NCBI RefSeq assembly: GCF_004358445.1
Contig: NZ_CP037951.1
Coordinates: 607,501-671,500, forward strand
From: Parashewanella tropica
GTDB lineage: Bacteria > Pseudomonadota > Gammaproteobacteria > Enterobacterales > Shewanellaceae
Direction: 5' to 3'
DNA length: 64,000 nt
Numbering within the stretch: the stretch's first letter is position 1; each line of letters opens with the position of its first letter. Positions 26,555 through 34,376 of this stretch are shown in pieces. The position numbers and the translations under genes were made by a program. The notes beneath the pieces were generated by a model that saw only the letters and a list, made by a program, of their open reading frames with translations, did no database searches and had not been told where the DNA came from.

Positions 26555-29143
26555 CTAAGCATTTGCTTCTAAAAAATCTTGAGCAAAGCGTTGCAGTACA
26601 CCACCTGCACTGTAGACCGAGACCTCTTCTGCGGTATCTAAACGACAAGTTACAGGGACTGTGACCGTTTCACCATTTCTGCGAGTGATGTGTAACATCA
26701 ACTCTGCGCGAGGTGCTGGGGTGCCTTCAACATCGTACATTTCACTACCATCAAGTTCTAAGACTTTACGGTTCATGCCTTGATGGAATTCCAATGGCAG
26801 TACGCCCATTCCCACTAAGTTGGTACGGTGGATACGCTCAAATCCTTCGGCAACGATCGCTTCAACACCTGCTAAACGAACACCTTTTGCCGCCCAGTCA
26901 CGGGATGAGCCTTGACCGTAATCCGCACCCGCTACGATGATCAGGTTTTGTCGGCGATCCATATAAGTTTCAATCGCTTCCCACATACGGGTTTGCTGAC
27001 CTTCTGGTTCGATACGAGCCAGCGATCCTTGAATGATCTCGCCTTTATCATCAAGACACATTTCATTTAGAAGCTTAGGGTTAGCAAAGGTCGCACGCTG
27101 AGCGGTCAAGTGATCACCACGGTGGGTCGCATAAGAGTTAAAGTCCTCTTCTGGCAGGCCCATGTGGGCTAGGTACTCACCAGCGGCACTACTGGCAAGG
27201 ATCGCATTTGATGGTGACAGGTGATCGGTGGTGATGTTGTCACCCAATACCGCAAGTGGGCGCATACCTTTTAAGGTACGTTCACCTGCCAATGCGCCTT
27301 CCCAGTATGGAGGACGACGAATGTAAGTGGATTGTGGACGCCAGTCGTACAGTGGACTTGATGCTTGCTCGGCTTCACCTAAGTCAAACATCTTGACGTA
27401 GATTTGCTTGAACTGCTCAGGTTTCACAGCACTGCCTACAACCGCATCGATCTCTTCATCGCTCGGCCATAAATCTTTTAGCGTGATCGGATTACCGTGT
27501 TGATCATGCCCTAATACATCTTGCTCAATATCAAAACGAATCGTACCAGCAATGGCGTAGGCGATTACGAGTGGAGGAGACGCTAAGAAAGCTTGCTTTG
27601 CATATGGGTGAATACGACCATCGAAGTTTCGGTTACCTGAAAGTACCGCAGTTGAATACAGATCGCGATCGATGATTTCTTGTTGGATTTTCGGATCAAG
27701 TGCGCCACTCATGCCGTTACAAGTGGTACAAGCATAGCCAACGATACCAAAGCCAAGCTTTTCCAACTCCGGTAATAAACCTGCTTCTTCAAGATACAGC
27801 TTGGCCACTTTTGAACCCGGAGCAAAAGACGTTTTCACCCAAGGTTTGCGCATTAATCCAAGCTCATTGGCTTTTTTGGCTAGCAAAGCTGCGGCAACCA
27901 CGTTACGAGGATTCGACGTGTTAGTACAAGAGGTAATAGCTGCGATGATCACTGCACCGTCAGGCATTAAATCACCTTCTTGTTTCCATTCACTCGCAAT
28001 ACCACGATCGGCAAGATCTGAGGTTGGTAAACGACGATGCGGATTTGATGGGCCAGCCATGTTGCGACCAACGCTAGATAAATCAAACTCAAGTACACGT
28101 TCGTATTGAGCTTCAACCATATCGTCAGCCCATAAACCCGTGGTTTTAGCGTAGTGTTCAACGAGAGCAACTTGCTCTGGTTCACGACCTGTGAGCCTTA
28201 GATAATCAATGGTTTGTTCATCAATGTAGAACATGCCCGCAGAAGCACCGAATTCTGGTGTCATGTTAGAAATCGTGGCTCTGTCACCAATAGCTAAAGA
28301 GCGAGCGCCTTCACCAAAGAATTCAAGATAAGCGGAGACTACGCGTTGCTCACGTAAGAATTCAGTCAATGCTAATACAATATCAGTAGCAGTAATGCCC
28401 GGTTGACGTTGACCAACGAGTTTTACACCGACAATATCAGGCAGACGCATCATAGATGGGCGACCTAACATCACGGTTTCTGCTTCAAGACCACCAACAC
28501 CTAATGCAATAACACCTAAGGCATCAACGTGTGGAGTGTGACTGTCAGTACCTACGCAAGTATCTGGGAACGCAACACCGTCACGCGCTTGAATAACAGG
28601 TGACATCTTTTCAAGATTGATTTGATGCATGATGCCGTTGCCAGCTGGGATCACATCCACATTTTTAAAGGCGGTTTTTGTCCATTCGATAAAATGAAAG
28701 CGATCTTCGTTACGTCTGTCTTCAATAGCGCGGTTTTTATCAAAGGCTTCTGGATCAAAGCCCGGCGCTTCAACAGCCAAAGAGTGATCAACAATCAGTT
28801 GGGTTGGAACAACAGGGTTAACTAACGCAGGGTCACCACCCTTTTCGGCAATGGCATCACGTAAGCCTGCTAAATCAACTAATGCTGTTTGACCAAGAAT
28901 GTCGTGGCAAACCACACGAGCCGGATACCAAGGAAAGTCTAAATCTTGTTTGCGCTCGATAAGTTGGTTTAGGGAATCAGTTAGGGTTTCAGGACTACAG
29001 CGGCGGACTAATTGTTCTGCCAGAATTTTAGAGGTGTAAGGTAGGTGCTTGTAACTATCAGGCTTAATGGCATTAACCGCAGCTTGAGTATCAAAGTAAT
29101 CGAGCTGAGTACCAGCAAGCGCTTTACGGTATTGAGAATTCAT
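26555..29143 (-). CDS. acnD: Fe/S-dependent 2-methylcitrate dehydratase AcnD
   Basis: This 862-residue aconitase-family enzyme dehydrates 2-methylcitrate, working together with PrpF, and replaces PrpD in many proteobacteria. Cluster-binding cysteines are visible in AITSCTNTSNP and in GYACTTCNGMSG. The swivel domain near the C-terminus contains GADYGQGSSRDWAAKGVRL. The frame extends to 29206, but ATG 29143 (MNSQYRKAL) has GGAAAG just upstream and matches the family start. The gene is flanked on both sides by cruciform-type repeats. It belongs to the gntR-prpB-prpC-acnD-prpF operon. Confidence 0.95.
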   Translation of the reverse strand: MNSQYRKALAGTQLDYFDTQAAVNAIKPDSYKHLPYTSKILAEQLVRRCSPETLTDSLNQLIERKQDLDFPWYPARVVCHDILGQTALVDLAGLRDAIAEKGGDPALVNPVVPTQLIVDHSLAVEAPGFDPEAFDKNRAIEDRRNEDRFHFIEWTKTAFKNVDVIPAGNGIMHQINLEKMSPVIQARDGVAFPDTCVGTDSHTPHVDALGVIALGVGGLEAETVMLGRPSMMRLPDIVGVKLVGQRQPGITATDIVLALTEFLREQRVVSAYLEFFGEGARSLAIGDRATISNMTPEFGASAGMFYIDEQTIDYLRLTGREPEQVALVEHYAKTTGLWADDMVEAQYERVLEFDLSSVGRNMAGPSNPHRRLPTSDLADRGIASEWKQEGDLMPDGAVIIAAITSCTNTSNPRNVVAAALLAKKANELGLMRKPWVKTSFAPGSKVAKLYLEEAGLLPELEKLGFGIVGYACTTCNGMSGALDPKIQQEIIDRDLYSTAVLSGNRNFDGRIHPYAKQAFLASPPLVIAYAIAGTIRFDIEQDVLGHDQHGNPITLKDLWPSDEEIDAVVGSAVKPEQFKQIYVKMFDLGEAEQASSPLYDWRPQSTYIRRPPYWEGALAGERTLKGMRPLAVLGDNITTDHLSPSNAILASSAAGEYLAHMGLPEEDFNSYATHRGDHLTAQRATFANPKLLNEMCLDDKGEIIQGSLARIEPEGQQTRMWEAIETYMDRRQNLIIVAGADYGQGSSRDWAAKGVRLAGVEAIVAEGFERIHRTNLVGMGVLPLEFHQGMNRKVLELDGSEMYDVEGTPAPRAELMLHITRRNGETVTVPVTCRLDTAEEVSVYSAGGVLQRFAQDFLEANA

Positions 29144-29257
29144 AGATCTTTCCACAACATTGCTAAAAGTGTGGCTGGTCAGACACGGGAAACATCTGCC
29201 AGCCACGGGGTTGGAACGCGGTGTTAACTCATTGGTGAATTATTTTTAGTTTTAACA

Positions 29258-29354
29258 AGGAGCAATAATGTGAACGTCAACAGAAGCGCACATCCATGTG
29301 CTGACGACCGTGACGTCCTGTCACGGACGGTTGCCTTATCACACTATTGCTCCT
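29258..29354. repeat. Cruciform-type repeat, copy 2 (prpC-acnD gap)
   Basis: Arms 29258-29273 and 29339-29354 pair at 15 of 16 positions; the odd pair becomes G-U if the minus (operon) strand is transcribed. Inside are GTCAAC/GTTGCC (29276-29281, 29330-29335, one mismatch), GCAC/GTGC (29288-29291, 29298-29301) and CCGTGAC/GTCACGG (29308-29314, 29320-29326). Compared with copy 1, both small hairpins differ by paired changes (T-A to C-G, T-A to G-C), so the structure is kept. Confidence 0.85.
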
Positions 29355-29401
29355 GTCTGTGTTATTGATGTATTTTCAATAATTCACGAATAAGGTTGTT
29401 T

Positions 29402-30526
29402 TTATCTTTCCGCGATTGGCTTAACTGCACGTGGCTCTTCACCGACATAATCCGCACTTGGGCGAATAATACGGTTATTCGAGCGTTGCTCCATTACGTG
29501 CGCTGCCCAACCTGTTAAGCGTGAACACACAAAGATTGGTGTGAACAGCTTGGTTGGAATACCCATGTAGTGGTACGCACTGGCGTGGAAGAAGTCAGCA
29601 TTACAGAAGAGTTTTTTCTGCTCCCACATGACAGATTCACATTCAACTGACACTTTGTATAAGCGATCGTCACCAAAGTCGTCCGCTAGCTTTGCAGACC
29701 AGCCTTTAATGATGGCGTTGCGAGGATCGGATTCGCGATAGATGGCATGACCAAAGCCCATGATTTTTTCTTTGCGCTCAAGCATGCCCATTAGTGTGTC
29801 ACGGGCGTGTTGCTCGTCTTTCAGATCTTCAATTAGCTCCATTGCGGCTTCGTTGGCACCACCATGCAGTGGACCACGTAATGAGCCAATCGCACCAGTG
29901 ATACAAGAGTGCATATCAGAAAGGGTTGAGGCACATACACGAGCGGTAAAGGTTGATGCATTAAACTCATGCTCAGCGTAAAGGATCAATGACGAATCCA
30001 TTACTTTTGCGTGTAGATCGCTTGGCTTTTTACCATGCAATAGATGTAAGAAATGCGCGCCGATATGGTCATCATCGGTTTCGGTTTCAATGCGAACACC
30101 GTCGTGGCTGTAGCGGTACCAGTAACAAATGATAGATGGGAATGCAGCGAGTAAACGGTCGGCTACATCGCCTTGCTCGTCAAAGCTGTTCTCAATTTCT
30201 AGGTTACCGAGCATGGAGCAGCCTGTACGCATTACATCCATTGGGTGTGCAGATGCTGGAATACGCTCTAATACTTCTTTTAATGCTTGAGGTAAGCCAC
30301 GATTTGCTTTGATTTTAGCTCGATATTCATCTAACTGAGCTTGATTAGGTAACTCGCCTTTTAAAATAAGGTACGCGACTTCTTCAAAGCTGACGTTGTC
30401 AGCCAAATCTTTTAAGTCGTAACCACGGTAGGTTAAGCCTGAGCCTGATTTTCCAACTGTACTGAGTGCTGTTTCACCAGCGCTTTGACCGCGAAGTCCT
30501 GCGCCGCCTAGTTTTTTATCTACCAT
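29402..30526 (-). CDS. prpC: 2-methylcitrate synthase PrpC
   Basis: This 374-residue citrate-synthase-fold enzyme condenses propionyl-CoA with oxaloacetate. Family landmarks are the N-terminal SGLTYRGYDLKDLA, the active-site stretch GSLRGPLHGGANEAAM, and KIMGFGHAIYRESDPRN with the catalytic His. The length and prp context separate it from GltA, which is about 430 residues with a longer N-terminus. It lies between prpB (116 bp upstream) and acnD (258 bp downstream). Both gaps contain hairpins, so the segments of the mRNA may be processed or attenuated separately. Confidence 0.95.
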   Translation of the reverse strand: MVDKKLGGAGLRGQSAGETALSTVGKSGSGLTYRGYDLKDLADNVSFEEVAYLILKGELPNQAQLDEYRAKIKANRGLPQALKEVLERIPASAHPMDVMRTGCSMLGNLEIENSFDEQGDVADRLLAAFPSIICYWYRYSHDGVRIETETDDDHIGAHFLHLLHGKKPSDLHAKVMDSSLILYAEHEFNASTFTARVCASTLSDMHSCITGAIGSLRGPLHGGANEAAMELIEDLKDEQHARDTLMGMLERKEKIMGFGHAIYRESDPRNAIIKGWSAKLADDFGDDRLYKVSVECESVMWEQKKLFCNADFFHASAYHYMGIPTKLFTPIFVCSRLTGWAAHVMEQRSNNRIIRPSADYVGEEPRAVKPIAER

Positions 30527-30594
30527 TGCAAATGCCCTTTAAGGTTGTGTTCTATGAATTTTGATCGTCTTTTTGTGACAATTCTTGTTGTGCT

Positions 30595-30619
30595 TAGGGC
30601 TGTATTACTTGAACAGCCC
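30595..30619 (-). terminator. Intercistronic hairpin between prpB and prpC
   Basis: AGGGCTGT (30595-30602) and ACAGCCCT (30612-30619) form an 8-bp stem with a 9-nt loop. It has no strong T run in the operon direction, so partial attenuation or an mRNA-stability element is more likely than full termination. Confidence 0.45.
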
Positions 30620-30642
30620 TTTAAAATCACTCTAACAATGAA

Positions 30643-31521
30643 TTACTTATCTGAACTGAACAGTTCATCCAATTTATTTTCAAAGTCGTGATAACCAAGG
30701 TGCTCGTATAAGTCAGCACGCGTTTGCATCGTGTCGACCACATTGCGCTGATGACCATCATTCATCAGTGCTTGCATCACGTTTAATGCGGCTTGGTTTG
30801 CGGCGCGGAAGGTACTAAGTGGATAAAGCACCATATCTGCACCCGCTTCGGCTAACTCTTCTTTATTGAACAGTTGTGTCTTACCAAACTCTGTCATGTT
30901 CGCTAGAATCGGGGCATTAACCGCTGCTTTAAATTCACGATAATGATCAAGCTCAGTGAGTGCTTCAGCAAAAATCATGTCAGCGCCCGCTTCTAAATAG
31001 GCTTGTGCGCGCTCGATACCTGATTCAAGTCCTTCAACCGCTACCGCATCGGTACGAGCCATGATCACAAAGTTTTCGTCAGTACGAGCATCAACCGCGG
31101 CTTTAATGCGATCCACCATTTCCTCTGTGCTCACAACGGCTTTGTTTGGACGATGACCACAACGTTTTTGTGCCACTTGATCTTCCATGTGAACTGCTGC
31201 AACACCGGCTTTTTCGAACTCTTTGATGGTACGAGCAATGTTAAATGCGCCGCCCCAACCCGTATCAATATCGACAAGCAAAGGTAAGTCAGTTGCTGAA
31301 GTAATACGGCTGGCGTCGGTTACCACATCGTTCATTGAAGTCATACCTAAATCAGGCAGACCGTAAGAAGCGTTAGCCACACCTGCGCCAGAAAGGTACA
31401 AGGCTTTAAAGCCTGTGTGCTCAGCCATTAAGGCAAAGTAGGCGTTGGTGGTTCCTACAATTTGTAGAGGGTTTGAATTAGCTAAGGCATGACGAAAACG
31501 GAATCCGGCACTGGTCTTCAT
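30643..31521 (-). CDS. prpB: 2-methylisocitrate lyase PrpB
   Basis: This 292-residue lyase splits 2-methylisocitrate into pyruvate and succinate, the last step of the cycle. It belongs to the isocitrate lyase/PEP mutase family, with [13 protein letters not shown] (metal-binding Asp) and the signature [11 protein letters not shown] holding the catalytic Cys. Its ATG overlaps the TGA of the upstream regulator gene by 4 bp (ATGA), so translation is coupled to the repressor. It is the first catabolic gene of the operon. Confidence 0.95.
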   Translation of the reverse strand: MKTSAGFRFRHALANSNPLQIVGTTNAYFALMAEHTGFKALYLSGAGVANASYGLPDLGMTSMNDVVTDASRITSATDLPLLVDIDTGWGGAFNIARTIKEFEKAGVAAVHMEDQVAQKRCGHRPNKAVVSTEEMVDRIKAAVDARTDENFVIMARTDAVAVEGLESGIERAQAYLEAGADMIFAEALTELDHYREFKAAVNAPILANMTEFGKTQLFNKEELAEAGADMVLYPLSTFRAANQAALNVMQALMNDGHQRNVVDTMQTRADLYEHLGYHDFENKLDELFSSDK

Positions 31522-32222
31522 GAAATGATTTCCTTCTGGCTGTAGGGGGTAAGGAGAGAATCTTGAGCTTGTTGTTGCTCAATCAATTTTTGTTCGGTAT
31601 TGCGACGACCACGTTCAATATGGCGGCGCATTAATAAGCTTGCGAGTTCACCATCACCAGTGGCAATGGCTTCAAAAATTTGTCTGTGTTCTTTGATCGC
31701 AAGCTCGGGTCGTTTCTTGCCACGGCATTGATAGCGATACATACGGATCAGGTGATAAACACCCGCGATCAAAGTTTCTTGTAAATATCGATTACCGCAG
31801 GCTTGAATGATTTGATAGTGAAAGTCGATATCACTCATAAACAGGAATTCGTCGTCACCTTTATTCAAGGCTTGTTGTTGACGATCCAACAAATCTTGCA
31901 TTTGATCGAGTTGAGTTTGAGTGATGTTGTGAGCTGTCAGTTCACAGGCGGTGGCTTCTAATACACTTCGAAGTTGATAAAGCTCATTTAGCTCGCTGAC
32001 GGATAGTTTTGCGACTCTGGCACCGACATGAGGAATTCGAACAACAAGTCTTTGACGTTCAAGGGCTTGCAGGGCTTCACGGGTCGGGCCACGACTGATC
32101 CCATACTTCTGTGCAATGCTTTGTTCATTAATCTTACTGCCTGCCTCAATCTCACCTGTGATGATGCTATTTTGAATTCTCGTCAAAATTTGATCCGCTA
32201 GAGTGAGTGACTTTTCGGTCAT
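31518..32222 (-). CDS. GntR/FCD-family regulator of the prp operon
   Basis: From ATG 32222 ([11 protein letters not shown]), preceded by AGG at 5 nt, this is a 234-residue repressor; a start at 32252 is less likely. Residues about 5-70 form the winged helix ([25 protein letters not shown]). Residues about 80-220 are the FCD effector domain, with the metal-binding pattern DIDFHYQII and the His in [10 protein letters not shown]. In Shewanella-like bacteria a regulator of this type (called PrpQ in regulon reconstructions, as I recall) replaces PrpR. Three copies of ATTGTNNACAAT lie upstream, one over the -35 box, pointing to autorepression relieved by a methylcitrate-cycle intermediate. The effector is not shown by sequence. 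Confidence 0.9.
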   Translation of the reverse strand: MTEKSLTLADQILTRIQNSIITGEIEAGSKINEQSIAQKYGISRGPTREALQALERQRLVVRIPHVGARVAKLSVSELNELYQLRSVLEATACELTAHNITQTQLDQMQDLLDRQQQALNKGDDEFLFMSDIDFHYQIIQACGNRYLQETLIAGVYHLIRMYRYQCRGKKRPELAIKEHRQIFEAIATGDGELASLLMRRHIERGRRNTEQKLIEQQQAQDSLLTPYSQKEIIS

Positions 32223-32265
32223 ATTGGCCTGATTCCTAAACAAATCGTTCAATTAAGATGCAATT

Positions 32266-32294
32266 ACAATATTGATTATAGATTAGATTGTCAA
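32266..32294 (-). promoter_or_regulatory. Probable sigma-70 promoter of the prp operon
   Basis: On the minus strand TTGACA (32294-32289) and TATTGT (32271-32266) are 17 bp apart, about 45 bp before the regulator start. The -35 hexamer lies inside the proximal operator. Confidence 0.65.
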
Positions 32295-32298
32295 CAAT
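32287..32298. promoter_or_regulatory. prp operator 1
   Basis: ATTGTCAACAAT, a copy of the palindrome ATTGTNNACAAT of the type bound by GntR/FCD proteins, overlaps the -35 box of the operon promoter. Confidence 0.75.
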
Positions 32299-32370
32299 AA
32301 GTTTACGTTAACGTTAAATTGTTGTTGTGTTGTCGATATTTATAAGTGTTTTTTGAGGGTTTATGTTGTA

Positions 32371-32382
32371 ATTGTTTACAAT
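32371..32382. promoter_or_regulatory. prp operator 2
   Basis: ATTGTTTACAAT is a second copy of the same palindrome, 84 bp from operator 1 (centre to centre, eight helical turns). Confidence 0.65.
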
Positions 32383-32393
32383 CGCTATGTGTG

Positions 32394-32405
32394 ATTGTCG
32401 ACAAT
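32394..32405. promoter_or_regulatory. prp operator 3
   Basis: ATTGTCGACAAT is a perfect 12-bp palindrome, 23 bp from operator 2 (about two helical turns). Tandem spacing suggests cooperative binding. Confidence 0.7.
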
Positions 32406-32447
32406 TTTATGAAAGAGTTGTGGAATGGTTGAATGGAATAAAAGAAA

Positions 32448-32468
32448 AGCCTGTCACTTGGACAGGCT
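32448..32468 (-). terminator. Rho-independent terminator of the acyltransferase pair
   Basis: AGCCTGTC (32448-32455) and GACAGGCT (32461-32468) form an 8-bp stem with a 5-nt loop. Read on the minus strand the stem is followed by a TTTTCTTTT tract. Confidence 0.85.
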
Positions 32469-32490
32469 AGGATTCTAATCGGGTAGAAAG

Positions 32491-33390
32491 TTACTTGTGA
32501 GGGTTTAGTAGCTGCTCTATTTGATTGTCTTTCTTTTCCCAAATGCCATTTAGCCAGCGTTGGAACTCGACACGATATTCGCTATCACTCACGTATTTCA
32601 CATGGTCAACTTCTGGCACTGGCAGCGTCTCAATTCGAATGATCACTTTTTTCAGTCTGCCGCTCATTGCTGTTTTTAATACATCTTTTTCCGCATCAGG
32701 ATAAACCAATGTCATATTAAGAACATGACTGAATTGTTCCCCCATGGCTGAAATCGCAAATGCGGCGCCACCTGCTTTAGGGCGTAATAAATGCTTATAC
32801 GGTGAATTTTGTCGCTTTTGTTTTTCTGGTGTGACTCGGCTGCCTTCACAGTAATTCATAATGGAAGTCGGAAGATTTTTAAACTTCTCACATGAACGTT
32901 TGGTGGTTTCAAAGTCTTTCCCACGAAGTGCTGGATTTTTCTTCAATTTAGCTGGGCTGGTTCGGTTCATAAAGGGCATGTTAAGTGCCCAGCAGCCCAA
33001 CCCCATTAATGGCACATACAGAAGTTCTTTCTTTAAGAAAAACTTAAGCATAGGTATGTTATTTCGTAATGCATAAGTTTGCGCAGCAATATCAAAGCCA
33101 CTGACGTGGTTACAAATGATCAAATACCATGATTCTTTATCGAGGTTGTCTAACCCTTGAATATCCCATTCAATATTTGATGTCAGCTTTAGAATACCAC
33201 CGTTGCAGCATACCCAGCACCACATCAGTTTATCCATCAGTTTGCTTAGCGCGATTTGTATTGGTTTAATCGGTAAAAGAAGCTTAACTATGCCGCCAAC
33301 AATGATGAGTATTGACCACATTGCCGTATTTATGGCTAACAGTAACCCACTGAGAAAAAATAAAATTGGGGCTGGTAGAAAACGCAACAT
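32491..33390 (-). CDS. YihG-like acyltransferase, copy 2
   Basis: This 299-residue inner-membrane acyltransferase of the PlsC/LPLAT family has an N-terminal hydrophobic segment (LPAPILFFLSGLLLAINTAMW). The catalytic motif is NHVSGFD, with the substrate motif YCEGSRVT. E. coli YihG is a lysophosphatidic-acid acyltransferase paralogue affecting unsaturated acyl content. The central block (FFLKKELLYVPLMGLG and after) is nearly the same as in the gene just upstream, 17 bp away, so the two are a tandem duplication and an operon. The catalytic block differs (NHVSGFD against NHQSWVD), which may mean a different acyl preference. Confidence 0.85.
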   Translation of the reverse strand: MLRFLPAPILFFLSGLLLAINTAMWSILIIVGGIVKLLLPIKPIQIALSKLMDKLMWCWVCCNGGILKLTSNIEWDIQGLDNLDKESWYLIICNHVSGFDIAAQTYALRNNIPMLKFFLKKELLYVPLMGLGCWALNMPFMNRTSPAKLKKNPALRGKDFETTKRSCEKFKNLPTSIMNYCEGSRVTPEKQKRQNSPYKHLLRPKAGGAAFAISAMGEQFSHVLNMTLVYPDAEKDVLKTAMSGRLKKVIIRIETLPVPEVDHVKYVSDSEYRVEFQRWLNGIWEKKDNQIEQLLNPHK

Positions 33391-33407
33391 AATAAAAAAT
33401 GACCTTC

Positions 33408-34292
33408 CTATGGGTGTGTTTTAAAGTTCTGTAAAATGGTGTCTTTATGCTCCCAACGCTGACTGAGTTGCTGTTGAAAGTATTGTTTAAATGGCTTGTC
33501 GTTGGCGTAATCACCAATTAGGCTCGGATCAATATCGGACATTTCAATATAAACCTTAACGTGTTGCATCTGCCCACTGATAAATTGCCAAAAGCTCGGA
33601 ATGCCTTCTGGATAGTAGATGGTGACATCAATCATCTTATTCATGCAACCTTCCATGCTGGAAAGTGCGAAGGCTAACCCACCGGCTTTCGGTCTTAATA
33701 AATGTTGGTAAGGTGACTTTTGTTGTTGATGCTTTTCAGACGTAAAGCGTGTTCCTTCAACAAAGTTCATGATACTCACAGGCTTGTGCTTAAATTTTTC
33801 GCAAGCCTTACGAGTCACCTCAATATCTTTGCCTTTCAACTTCGGGTTCTTACGAATTTGTGAGCTGGTATAGCGTCTCATAAATGGAAAGTCTAATGCC
33901 CACCAAGCTAAGCCCAATACGGGTACGTATATCAGTTCTTTTTTAAGGAAGAATTTTATAAACGGGATTTTGCGATTAAACACCCGCTGCAAGATCAAAA
34001 TATCCACCCAAGATTGGTGATTCGCGGTGATCATATACCAATCGTTTTTTTGAAATTGTTGGGTGCCAGAGATATCAATTTGAACCGAGTGAAACAGGCG
34101 CTCAATAAGACCATTAACCGTGATCCAGCCTGAAGCACAATGATCGAGTACATAATTGCCCAAGGTTTTGGAAGGCTTGAATGGGATCAGTTTCAAGAGC
34201 CCGAAAGCAAGGATAGGGCACATCCAAAATAGGGTGTTGATAACGTAGCAGCTAAAGGCTAACGAACCTCGAATAATTGGCACGGATTTCAC
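33408..34292 (-). CDS. YihG-like acyltransferase, copy 1
   Basis: This 294-residue PlsC-type acyltransferase starts with GTG 34292 without a clear ribosome binding site. It has an N-terminal membrane segment (about 9-30), the catalytic NHQSWVD, FFLKKELIYVPVLGLAWWALD as in YihG, and FVEGTRFT for substrate binding. Copy 2 follows 17 bp downstream and shares most conserved blocks, so both are probably made from one mRNA ended by the terminator at 32448. It likely acylates lysophosphatidic acid at the inner membrane. Confidence 0.86.
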   Translation of the reverse strand: MKSVPIIRGSLAFSCYVINTLFWMCPILAFGLLKLIPFKPSKTLGNYVLDHCASGWITVNGLIERLFHSVQIDISGTQQFQKNDWYMITANHQSWVDILILQRVFNRKIPFIKFFLKKELIYVPVLGLAWWALDFPFMRRYTSSQIRKNPKLKGKDIEVTRKACEKFKHKPVSIMNFVEGTRFTSEKHQQQKSPYQHLLRPKAGGLAFALSSMEGCMNKMIDVTIYYPEGIPSFWQFISGQMQHVKVYIEMSDIDPSLIGDYANDKPFKQYFQQQLSQRWEHKDTILQNFKTHP

Positions 34293-34376
34293 TCTTAATT
34301 TTAAAAACGACTAGTTTAACCGTTATGCACCACCCAATAAAGGTATGCTGTTCTGGTTGGAGCAATTGAATCAATA

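Noticed and set aside
32303-32542. 79-codon minus-strand frame in the prp promoter region
   Set aside because: It covers the operators, the terminator at 32448 and the end of the acyltransferase gene; no start signal.
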